From CAYOVG01 sp964407285 (lineage in GTDB: Bacteria; Desulfobacterota; Syntrophobacteria; Syntrophobacterales; Syntrophobacteraceae), in NCBI GenBank assembly GCA_964407285.1, contig CAYOVG010000054.1, positions 1 through 24,767 on the forward strand: a stretch of DNA of 24,767 bases. The letters run 5' to 3'. The position numbers and the translations under genes are program-made. Shown here piece after piece: positions 7,743-14,923 of the stretch; the stretch's first letter is position 1; each line of letters begins with the position of its first letter. The notes under the pieces are model-generated. The model searched no databases and was not told the DNA's origin. It saw only the letters and a program-made list of their open reading frames with translations.

Positions 7743-10528
7743 GAGATGCTCGCTCCTTCATCGCATGGCACTGTTATGATGACCTTCGTGTAATCGTTGC
7801 ACTTACTGGCAAGAGCGACGGTCCCTCCGTGCTCCTCGATGATTTTCCGGACAATGGCCAGGCCGAGGCCCGTGCCGCGAGCCCTCGTGGTGTAAAGAGG
7901 TTCGAACGCCCGTGCGACCGTCTCCTCGTCCATACCCACCCCGTTGTCTTCAACTTCGATGCGGACCCGGCCGTCGAACAGCGTCGTGCGCACCTGCACG
8001 CGCGGTACGTAGGGTTTCTCCTCGGGCGCATTGCGCTCGCGGCGCGCGGCCACAGCCTGGAGCGCATTGTCCGTGACGTTGATCAGCACTCGCCTCATCT
8101 TCTCCTTGTCGAAACTCACGCGAGGCAGGCCCCCGGCCAGTTCGCGGATCAGCTCAACATGTTCCGGAAACCCGATTTCACTAAGGGTCTTCTCGATCCA
8201 GGGGCTGATTTCGCCGGGTACCCTTTCGGATTGGCGTCCCCGGGTGTATTCGAGCAGGTCCCCTACGATGCAATCGCATGTGCTTACCTGCTCCTCGATT
8301 CTGCGCAGGTGCTTCGATATCTTCTCGTCGGAGGCGCCCAGTTTCCGGTGGAGATAGAATGCGGACGTGCGGATCACGCCGAGGGGGTTGCGCAGTTCAT
8401 GGCTCACCGTCGCGGTAAGTCTCCCCAGCACGGACAGCTTTTCGCGCTTGACCAACTCCTCCTGCGCGGTTTCCAGTTCGACGGCGCGCTTGCGGACTTC
8501 TTCCTCCAGGTCCCTTGCGTAATTTGAAAGAAGCGACGCCCTCTCCTGGTAGTAATCCACTTTCTTTCTCAATTCGTCGGGGGTGACCCTGAGTTCGGCC
8601 AGGATTTCTCCGTAAATGTCCGAAAGCTCCCTGGCTTCCCTTTCCGAGAAGATGGCCTGCTTGTTCAAGGCCCTGTGTGCGGCCCCCGCTCCGATCGAAC
8701 CCGCCAGGTTCTTTTCTACATGGCTGTGGAGTTCCGCCAGTTCGATGATGGTAAGTCTGTCCTTGCCGGCAAGGCCGGCGGCGGCAAAGCTCCTGTCCGC
8801 CAGTGCGCGGGCCTCCGGGTGCGTGAAATACTGCAGAAGCAAAGCTATTATCTGTTCCCTCTTCGATTCCGCGTCAACGTACGCTTCACTGTGGCCCGGG
8901 GGCGCGCCCGCCACGGATGAGCGCACGCCCATGAATTCCGCCGCCATGCTCCTTTCGGATTGGCTTGCTTCCGCGCACAGGGACCCCAGCACGTAAAGGC
9001 CTCCGTTCAGGATAACCGTCCAGAGAACGGTATGGCTTACGGGGTCGAGAGCGGTGATGCCGAAGAGGTGTTCGGGATGGAGCAGTTCGATCCCCCAGGG
9101 ACCTCGTTCCAACAGGGTGCGTGACATCCAGCCGCTCCTGGCGAACGCGGGAACGAGTTGCGTATAGCACCATACGGCGAACCCGGCGCTCAGCCCCATC
9201 ATCGCTCCCACCTGGTTTCCCTTGCGCCAGAAGATCCCGCCGAGCGACACCGGAGCGAATTGGAGCGCGGCGGCAAACGCGATATTTCCAATATTGGCCA
9301 GCATGAAAGATTCGCCCACCTGGAGTTCGAACCAGTACCCCGCTCCAATGCCGCAGGCGACGGCAGCCCACTTGCACCTCAGGAGGTTTCTCCTGAGAAT
9401 CCCCAGCCACTCCCATTTCAAGCAGTCCATGGCGGGAAGAAGGAGATGATTGGTGATCATGGTGGCCGTGGTCATGGAGCTGATCATGATCATCCCCGCC
9501 GCCGAGGAGAACCCTCCGATGAAGACCAGAAAGGACAGCCATGGACCGGCATGCTCGAGGGGCAGGGTCAGTACGAATGAATCCGCGTCCGCGGCCGGAT
9601 ATCCGTGCAGCAGTCCTCCCATGGCGATCGGGTAGACGAACACGCTTATCAGGAACATGTAGAGGGGAAGAATCCACATGGCGGTCAGTATGTGCCGCTC
9701 GTTGGAATTTTCCACGACCGCGACATGGAACTGTCTCGGAAGAAACATGATCGCGGACATGGAGAGGAGAATGTTACTCAGCCACGTGGAGTAGGAAGAG
9801 ACCTGAAGATTCTCGACGCCTGCGCTCCATGAGCCGTGCTGCCGCGCAAGGCGATCGAATATGTCTCCGAAGCCTTCGTACATGAAGAAAGTTACGAAGA
9901 TCCCGGCGGCCAGGAAAGCTACCAGCTTCACCATGCATTCCACCGCAAGGGCCGCGATCATCCCCCGGTGTCTTTCGGTCGGGTCCTGCCGCCTGGCGCC
10001 GACCACGATGGTGAAGGCTATCATGAGGCACACCACCACGGGACCGGCGTGTGAGCCGATCCACGAACCGTTTGAATCCCCTTTTCCGGTAAGAATGCAG
10101 AAAGTCGAGATTATGGCTTTGAATTGCAGAGCGATATAGGGCATGTTGCCCACCAGGGCCATGAGCGTCACCAGCGCCGCGATCATCTGGGATTTGGCGT
10201 AACGGGCCGATATGAAATCCGCGATGCTCGTGATCCGGTGGGAGTTCCGGATCCTCACCATCTTGCGCAGCACCAACCACCACAGAGATATGGCCATCGT
10301 GGGGCCGAGATACGTCGTAAGAAAGAAAGTCCCGGAAGTGGCGGCTTTCCCCACGCTTCCGTAGAATGTCCACGACGTGCAGTAGACGGCCAGCGAAAGC
10401 GAGTAGACCAACGCGTTGTCCGTGATGCTCACATCTCCGGCCTGCCTGTGCTCCGCCCACCGGGCAATCAGCAGAAGCAATCCCACATATAGTATGATTC
10501 CCGCAAGAACTGTCAGCGGATAGAACAT
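7739..10528 (-). CDS. Sodium-solute symporter/STAC/histidine kinase fusion (CbrA-like)
   Basis: Membrane sensor kinase of 929 residues. The N-terminal part (1-520) has about 12-13 hydrophobic helices of the SLC5/SSS transporter family, including VYCTSWTFYGSVG near 48-60. Residues about 550-640 contain a STAC-like linker (VEKNLAGSIGAGAAHRAL at 604-621), a module known to join SLC5 transporters to kinases. A coiled coil (about 655-695) leads to HisKA with H710 in VSHELRNPLG and an HATPase domain with N821, DNGVGM at 861-866 and GTGLGLA at 885-891. There is no PAS domain between STAC and the kinase. The family model is that substrate transport or binding sets kinase activity; the substrate is unknown. 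GGAGGG lies upstream of the ATG at 10528, and a small membrane protein gene precedes it by 22 bp. Confidence 0.93.
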   Translation of the reverse strand: MFYPLTVLAGIILYVGLLLLIARWAEHRQAGDVSITDNALVYSLSLAVYCTSWTFYGSVGKAATSGTFFLTTYLGPTMAISLWWLVLRKMVRIRNSHRITSIADFISARYAKSQMIAALVTLMALVGNMPYIALQFKAIISTFCILTGKGDSNGSWIGSHAGPVVVCLMIAFTIVVGARRQDPTERHRGMIAALAVECMVKLVAFLAAGIFVTFFMYEGFGDIFDRLARQHGSWSAGVENLQVSSYSTWLSNILLSMSAIMFLPRQFHVAVVENSNERHILTAMWILPLYMFLISVFVYPIAMGGLLHGYPAADADSFVLTLPLEHAGPWLSFLVFIGGFSSAAGMIMISSMTTATMITNHLLLPAMDCLKWEWLGILRRNLLRCKWAAVACGIGAGYWFELQVGESFMLANIGNIAFAAALQFAPVSLGGIFWRKGNQVGAMMGLSAGFAVWCYTQLVPAFARSGWMSRTLLERGPWGIELLHPEHLFGITALDPVSHTVLWTVILNGGLYVLGSLCAEASQSERSMAAEFMGVRSSVAGAPPGHSEAYVDAESKREQIIALLLQYFTHPEARALADRSFAAAGLAGKDRLTIIELAELHSHVEKNLAGSIGAGAAHRALNKQAIFSEREARELSDIYGEILAELRVTPDELRKKVDYYQERASLLSNYARDLEEEVRKRAVELETAQEELVKREKLSVLGRLTATVSHELRNPLGVIRTSAFYLHRKLGASDEKISKHLRRIEEQVSTCDCIVGDLLEYTRGRQSERVPGEISPWIEKTLSEIGFPEHVELIRELAGGLPRVSFDKEKMRRVLINVTDNALQAVAARRERNAPEEKPYVPRVQVRTTLFDGRVRIEVEDNGVGMDEETVARAFEPLYTTRARGTGLGLAIVRKIIEEHGGTVALASKCNDYTKVIITVPCDEGASIS

Positions 10529-10550
10529 CCGATCCCTCCGTGCTCCCAGT

Positions 10551-10787
10551 TCACTCCGCGTTGGACTTATTTTCCTTTCGTTCGGAAGACGCCGCTTTGC
10601 AGCTTCTGCTGATGACGAAGAGAATGAGCACGATCCCGGACCAGGCTCCGAATATGTACGTGAAAGCGGCGCGCGGGGGGTGCATGAGAAGCATGGTCAG
10701 GAATGGCCAGCTAAAGAGGATGAGGCTCAGGAAGAAGACGAAAATGTGAAACTCCGGCCGGCTGAAGACGGTACTTATACGCTTCAT
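10551..10787 (-). CDS. Small two-helix membrane protein preceding the symporter-kinase
   Basis: A 78-residue protein with two hydrophobic segments (about 12-34 and 39-60) separated by MHPPRAAF, and a charged tail (SERKENKSNAE). A near-perfect Shine-Dalgarno AGGAGGG sits seven bases before the ATG at 10787, so it is surely translated. It lies 22 bp ahead of the symporter-kinase on the same strand. Small two-helix proteins are common partners of SLC5-family transporters (DUF485, DUF4212 and DUF997 types, and CbrX before cbrA), but I cannot assign it to one of these by sequence. A role as accessory subunit of the symporter domain is inference from position and topology. Confidence 0.8.
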   Translation of the reverse strand: MKRISTVFSRPEFHIFVFFLSLILFSWPFLTMLLMHPPRAAFTYIFGAWSGIVLILFVISRSCKAASSERKENKSNAE

Positions 10788-10803
10788 GGTTTCCCTCCTG
10801 ACG

Positions 10804-10820
10804 CCGGGCCGTAAGCCCGG
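10804..10820 (-). promoter_or_regulatory. Small hairpin just upstream of the membrane-protein Shine-Dalgarno
   Basis: CCGGGC (10804-10809) and GCCCGG (10815-10820) form a perfect 6-bp stem with a 5-nt loop. On the minus strand it ends about 8 nt before the AGGAGGG that serves the 78-residue protein, so it lies in the operon's leader. Its function is unknown. Confidence 0.35.
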
Positions 10821-10942
10821 ATAATGCGGTCGAAGGTTGTCTCCATACGCACGGCGCGCCGCGCCGCTACTGGAAGCGGGACATTTGCTCAGAAGGAAAG
10901 GGAGTTGTCGGTATCGGTGTCGCTATTCAGCATTGAAATTCG

Positions 10943-10966
10943 CCCGTTGCCCCGAAGGGCAACGGG
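10943..10966 (-). terminator. Strong hairpin with UUCG loop downstream of the chemoreceptor gene
   Basis: CCCGTTGCCC and GGGCAACGGG form a perfect 10-bp stem around TTCG when read on the minus strand, a very stable tetraloop hairpin. It lies 54 bp behind the chemoreceptor stop. The following bases (GCGAATTTC) are only weakly T-rich, so termination efficiency is uncertain; it could instead protect the 3' end of the transcript. Confidence 0.55.
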
Positions 10967-11020
10967 TCATACGCGGGATTCCCCCTGCGGCTCTACTCCT
11001 GCGAATGGATTTCCCTCAAT

Positions 11021-12679
11021 TTAGAAATCGCTCATGTCCTGGTCGTCAAACGGAATGACCTGCTCGGGACTGACCAGCTTCGCGGATTGATGCCTGTGGG
11101 CGGCCGTCTCTCCACCCGTTTTCTTCGGAACGGGCATGGCGGCCGCGGACGTACGGCGGCCGGTCGGAAGCCCTTTTCGGGGAGCGACGGTATCGGAACG
11201 GGTCCCCCTTCGGGCGGGACTCTTTTCGCTTCCGGCCGAATCCCGTTTTGCGCCGATGGAGTGAAGCAACTGGTCGAGGTGATGCCTCATGTTTCCGGCC
11301 TGAGCGCTCATCTGCTCCGCCGAGTTGGCCGTCTCATGAGCGCTTGCCGAGTTTTGCTGCACGACCTTGTCCATCTGGGCCACGGCTTTGTTGAGATGGG
11401 AGATGCCTTCCGCCTGTTCGCCCGACGCCGCGGCGATTTCCTCCACAAGGCCTCCGATCGAGTTGATATTGTTGGTAACGTCGGAAAATTCGTTCGTGGT
11501 CTTTCTAACCAGGTCCGACCCCGTGCAGATTCTCTTGACCGTGCTTTCGATCAGGGTCGCCGTATTCTTGGCGGCATCGGCGGCGCGCATGGCGAGGTTG
11601 CGCACTTCGTCGGCCACTACCGCGAAACCGGCTCCGGCTTCGCCTGCGCGGGCCGCTTCCACCGCCGCATTCAGGGCCAGCAGGTTCGTCTGGAAGGCAA
11701 TCTCGTCGATGCTCTTGATGATTTTCTGAATGTCCTCACTGGCGCTGGATATCTCCGTCATGGATGTCGAAAGGGCGGCCATGGACTGACTGGCCCGGCC
11801 GACCGTCGTTCTGGTCTCTTTCATGAGGTGATCCACCTCACTGGCGTTGTCCGCATTCTTCCTGGTCATGGCGGCAATCTGCTCCAGGGATGAAGATGTT
11901 TCCTCGATGGCCGCGGCCTGTTCCGACGCGCCGTCGGCCAGCCGGTTGCCGGCAGCCGTTACCTGGCCGGATGCCTGATCGACGCGCTCGGCGATGAAGT
12001 CCAATTCCCTGACCCCATGAATAATGGGGCGCGACGTCGATCTGGCGAACCAGTAGTTGGAAGCCATCCCCAAGGCCAGGAGAAAGAAGGCGATGCCCCC
12101 GAAAATCAATCGCAATTGCCCGAGTTCCTTTTCTACGTCATCGACATAGATTCCCGTACCGATAATCCAGCCCCAAGGCTTGTAGAGCTTCACGAAAGAA
12201 ATCTTGGGCATCGGTTTGGTCTGATCCACGCCGGGCTTGGGCCACATATAGTCGACGTAGCCTTCTCCGTCTGCTTTGCACACCTTCGCCATCTCGACGA
12301 ATAGGTGCTTGCCGTTCGGGTCGGCATGGCCGCTGATATCCTTCCCGTCCATTTCGGGCTTATACGGATGCATTACCATTTTGGGAGTGAGGTCATTGAT
12401 CCAGAAGTATTCCTTTTCTTTGTAGCGCATGTTCTTCGCCCTGGTGGCGGCCCTTCTCTGGCCTTCCTCGAGGCTGAACTCTCCCGATTTGACGCGAGCG
12501 TCATATTCTACTATAAGGGTGTAAACCACATCCGTTATGCTCTTGAGGGAGGCCCTCTTGTCTTCGTATACCCTTTCTTCTATCTTGAGATAGACCCACA
12601 GGAGAACGAACGAGAAGGCAAGAATGCCCAGGATGCTCGAAAGCATCATTTTTGCCAGAAGACTCATCGGTTTCTTCAT
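11021..12679 (-). CDS. Methyl-accepting chemotaxis protein with a single periplasmic Cache domain
   Basis: Chemoreceptor of 552 residues. TM1 (about 10-31) is followed by a periplasmic single-Cache domain (about 35-185, containing EYFWINDLTPKMVMHP at 90-105 and GWIIGTGIYVDD), TM2 (about 190-212) and a cytoplasmic signalling domain with the conserved hairpin tip EIAFQTNLLALNAAVEAARA (326-345). No clear HAMP domain lies between TM2 and the helical bundle. The tail after about residue 470 is proline/lysine-rich and probably disordered, ending DDQDMSDF with no CheR-binding NWETF-type pentapeptide. The start chosen is the ATG at 12679, which has an ideal AAGGAG eight bases upstream; an in-frame GTG at 12700 would lie on the other side of that Shine-Dalgarno. 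No che genes are nearby, so it must feed a pathway encoded elsewhere. Confidence 0.93.
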   Translation of the reverse strand: MKKPMSLLAKMMLSSILGILAFSFVLLWVYLKIEERVYEDKRASLKSITDVVYTLIVEYDARVKSGEFSLEEGQRRAATRAKNMRYKEKEYFWINDLTPKMVMHPYKPEMDGKDISGHADPNGKHLFVEMAKVCKADGEGYVDYMWPKPGVDQTKPMPKISFVKLYKPWGWIIGTGIYVDDVEKELGQLRLIFGGIAFFLLALGMASNYWFARSTSRPIIHGVRELDFIAERVDQASGQVTAAGNRLADGASEQAAAIEETSSSLEQIAAMTRKNADNASEVDHLMKETRTTVGRASQSMAALSTSMTEISSASEDIQKIIKSIDEIAFQTNLLALNAAVEAARAGEAGAGFAVVADEVRNLAMRAADAAKNTATLIESTVKRICTGSDLVRKTTNEFSDVTNNINSIGGLVEEIAAASGEQAEGISHLNKAVAQMDKVVQQNSASAHETANSAEQMSAQAGNMRHHLDQLLHSIGAKRDSAGSEKSPARRGTRSDTVAPRKGLPTGRRTSAAAMPVPKKTGGETAAHRHQSAKLVSPEQVIPFDDQDMSDF

Positions 12680-13109
12680 TATCTTACTCCTTGTAAGCAC
12701 TCCTGTGTTTTTCTTACAGTATCACTATTCGGTTCCATGAATCTCATAAATATGAATGCGTTCCTTGCGAACGGATGTAAGACGGCCCGGGCGAAAAAGA
12801 GCGTCATCGAGCCTATGAGCCACCTTTCCGGTGTGAATCGGATCATCGGGTGCGGGATAAGTTGAATGCGCAGCAGAGTGAGGTTGGGGTAACCTTCGGT
12901 GAATCCGGTTTTTCATCGATCCATGGTGGAATTTCAGGCAAGCGACATGGGCGCTTGCTCGATTGATACGTTCCGATTCAAAATGGCCATGGACCTTGAA
13001 TGGCCCGAATCCAGCGAAGTACAGGCACAACATCGGCAGCCGCTGTAAGCACATGCAAGTGGAGTGAGAGAATCGATACGTCCGGATAGGAGCGTCACGT
13101 TTCGCCGGA

Positions 13110-13148
13110 TTATATTTGTCGCCGGAAATACATATATCTGAGTTTCAT
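13110..13148 (-). CDS. Possible 12-codon ORF with a strong ribosome binding site
   Basis: On the minus strand AGAGGAGG is followed five bases later by ATG and the reading MKLRYMYFRRQI, then TAA. The Shine-Dalgarno is as good as any in the window, yet the frame is only 12 codons. It could be a leader peptide, a tiny protein, or the start of a gene lost by deletion; nothing downstream resumes a recognisable protein. Reported because of the ribosome binding site alone. Confidence 0.25.
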   Translation of the reverse strand: MKLRYMYFRRQI

Positions 13149-13179
13149 GATGCCTCCTCTGCGCTGCCGGAGTGTAACT

Positions 13180-13278
13180 TCATTCGTACTGCGCCATACC
13201 CGCCGGCTCCTTCCAAATATTGCCGGGCATGTAATCGATGGCCCGGAACTCCGCCTCAAACCGGCCTGTCGCTGTCAA
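13180..13278 (-). CDS. Possible 32-codon ORF upstream of the tiny ORF
   Basis: A minus-strand frame from a TTG at 13278 to TGA at 13180 reads with protein-like composition (FEAEFRAIDYMPGNIWKEPA and onward to GMAQYE). Internal ATG starts at 13230 and near 13197, the latter behind AAGGAG. It ends 31 bp before the 12-codon ORF. It may be a small protein or the remnant of a larger one; no family is recognised. Confidence 0.2.
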   Translation of the reverse strand: MTATGRFEAEFRAIDYMPGNIWKEPAGMAQYE

Positions 13279-13486
13279 ACGGCGGTATTAGTCCTTAGTG
13301 AATTTATGATTACCACACAAAACCGCGGAAAGCAAATAGAGATGTATTGATCGGACCGGTCCGGATATAAGAAAGCGCTTCCCGGTCGTATTCAATGGAA
13401 AGACCGGATGGGCGCAAAGAAATCTCCCGCCGAAACGTGGTCTCATGGCGGACCTGTCGGAGGGCGCCCCGTATGAACCGGAATTC

Positions 13487-14692
13487 TCAAACGTTTTTTT
13501 CGGGTACCTGGACCAGGGGCTCCGGACTGTTGCAGAGTTGCCGCAAGGTTACGATTTGATCCGGATGAGCGATTGTAACGATTATCGTACCGGCATCCAG
13601 GCGGTCCTCCGGTGACGGATTGTATGTGAATTCATCGGAGTCCGGTTTCTTCAACGCTACCGGCGTGAGCCCCGTCTTCGCGAAAATAGCGGCTTCCTTC
13701 AAAGTCATTCCCACCCATGGAGAGCCCTCGCAAACCATGCACTCCTCCACTCGGGTGGTGGCCTGCTTCGCCCTCAACATCCGGTCCAGGAAGGCCACCA
13801 CGTGAGGGCGAATCATTTCGCTCGCCATCCGCATTCCTCCGATGAAACTCGGATTCACCACGTAGTTGGCCCCCGCGCGATAGAACTTGTCTATACGGTT
13901 GTTCTCATCGCATCGCGCCACGATCTTGATGGACGGGCTTATGTACCTGGCCTCCACCGTCACGAGGAGATTATGGCTGTCGTCGTTCAGAGTTATGACT
14001 AGGCCGGCGGCGGTTTCGATATTCGCCTTGCGCAGCACCTTCTCGTCGGTGGCTTCTCCTTGCAGAACGGGAAGGTCCTTGAACATCTCCCGGACCTGCT
14101 CGGCCCTCTCGGGGTTGTTTTCCACCACGACACAGGGATGTCCGGTTGCGATGAGTTCCTTGACCACGTTAAGACCGATTCTTCCCACTCCGCAGACGAT
14201 AATATGACCTTTCATCGCTGCAATACGCTTTTCCATTCGCCGCCCCCTCAGCAAGAGCACAAGATCTTTTTCCACGATAAAGGCGGTCAACGTCGACACT
14301 GCGTACAGCGTCACGCCCATGCCCGCCCACATCATCACCATCGCGAACACCCGTGCATCCGTTCCCATCTGGTCCAACGTTTCGCCGTAGCCGACGGTGG
14401 TCAATGTTATGCTCGTCATGTACGCGCATTCGAAAACGGTCCAATGCCCCGCTCCGATGATGTAGAATCCCGCCGTTCCGAAGATGAAAGCGCCCACGAT
14501 GATCAGCAGAGGCACGATGAGCCTCTCCAGGAGCACCGAGGCGAGCGTCATGTCCACCATGAGAGATTTCTTCAGTGAATCCGCCGCCATATCGTGAACC
14601 ATTCTTCTTTGTGATGTTGACGGTTGTCGGGTCCGGATTTTCCGTAGCGCCGCGAGACCCGCATCTCCCGGTTTCCCGCGCCGCTTCGGCAT
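13487..14692 (-). CDS. Potassium channel with two transmembrane helices and an RCK (TrkA-N/TrkA-C) domain
   Basis: Membrane ion channel subunit of 401 residues by the longest ATG frame. After a basic N-terminus come TM1 (about 56-80), a pore helix and the potassium selectivity filter TTVGYGE (98-104), and TM2 (about 112-140). The cytosolic part starts with a Rossmann RCK domain (GHIIVCGVGRIG at 162-173, acidic E191 at the end of the second strand) and ends with a TrkA-C domain (about 310-395). Proteins of this type gate potassium flow in response to bound ligands or ions; the ligand is not visible. Starts at 14602 and 14590 would give a more typical N-terminus; none has a strong Shine-Dalgarno, so the start is uncertain. 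The last codons include a run of seven A. Confidence 0.92.
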   Translation of the reverse strand: MPKRRGKPGDAGLAALRKIRTRQPSTSQRRMVHDMAADSLKKSLMVDMTLASVLLERLIVPLLIIVGAFIFGTAGFYIIGAGHWTVFECAYMTSITLTTVGYGETLDQMGTDARVFAMVMMWAGMGVTLYAVSTLTAFIVEKDLVLLLRGRRMEKRIAAMKGHIIVCGVGRIGLNVVKELIATGHPCVVVENNPERAEQVREMFKDLPVLQGEATDEKVLRKANIETAAGLVITLNDDSHNLLVTVEARYISPSIKIVARCDENNRIDKFYRAGANYVVNPSFIGGMRMASEMIRPHVVAFLDRMLRAKQATTRVEECMVCEGSPWVGMTLKEAAIFAKTGLTPVALKKPDSDEFTYNPSPEDRLDAGTIIVTIAHPDQIVTLRQLCNSPEPLVQVPEKNV

Positions 14693-14723
14693 GCATGTTG
14701 CCTGCCCATGGACCTCCCATTTT

Positions 14724-14729
14724 AGTATA
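14724..14729 (-). promoter_or_regulatory. Candidate -10 box for the potassium channel gene
   Basis: The minus strand reads TATACT (five of six to consensus) about 32 bp before the longest ATG of the channel gene, in an AT-rich stretch. No good -35 lies at the right distance, so this is a weak candidate. Confidence 0.3.
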
Positions 14730-14761
14730 TTTCTCTGGTGACCGGTATGATTTTTATTTTC

Positions 14762-14790
14762 TTGAAACTATTTTTGAGTAACCGTAAAAT
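14762..14790 (+). promoter_or_regulatory. Sigma70-type promoter for the VKOR-DsbA fusion gene
   Basis: TTGAAA (14762-14767) and TAAAAT (14785-14790) each match consensus at five of six bases and are exactly 17 bp apart. Transcription would start near 14797 and give a leader of roughly 125 nt that holds a GGCCCC/GGGGCC hairpin (14861-14877). It lies in the gap between divergent genes. Confidence 0.65.
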
Positions 14791-14923
14791 TGATCGTTTT
14801 GAGCACTCGGGCAGAGGGATGGTGACCGTCCTCTCCCGGCGGCGTCGGTTGAGAGTACGCGGCCCCTGTCCGGGGCCGGGATGACATTGACTGTACATAA
14901 ACGGATTGCCAACTATACGAGGC

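Larger units (their letters stand above)
12680..13486. other. About 0.8-kb gap between the chemoreceptor and potassium channel genes
   Basis: No full-length gene is supported here. An open frame at 12725-13054 (minus) lacks a ribosome binding site and protein-like composition. The gap contains two tiny minus-strand ORFs (listed separately), a 12-bp perfect palindrome CGGACCGGTCCG at 13352-13363, and an AT-richer stretch around 13300-13345. The chemoreceptor promoter must lie in it, but I find no convincing sigma70 or sigma28 pair. Confidence 0.5.

Noticed and set aside
12725..13054. Minus-strand open frame of 109 codons upstream of the chemoreceptor
   Set aside because: It has no ribosome binding site, a His/Arg/Pro-rich composition, no recognisable family, and lies in the chemoreceptor promoter region.
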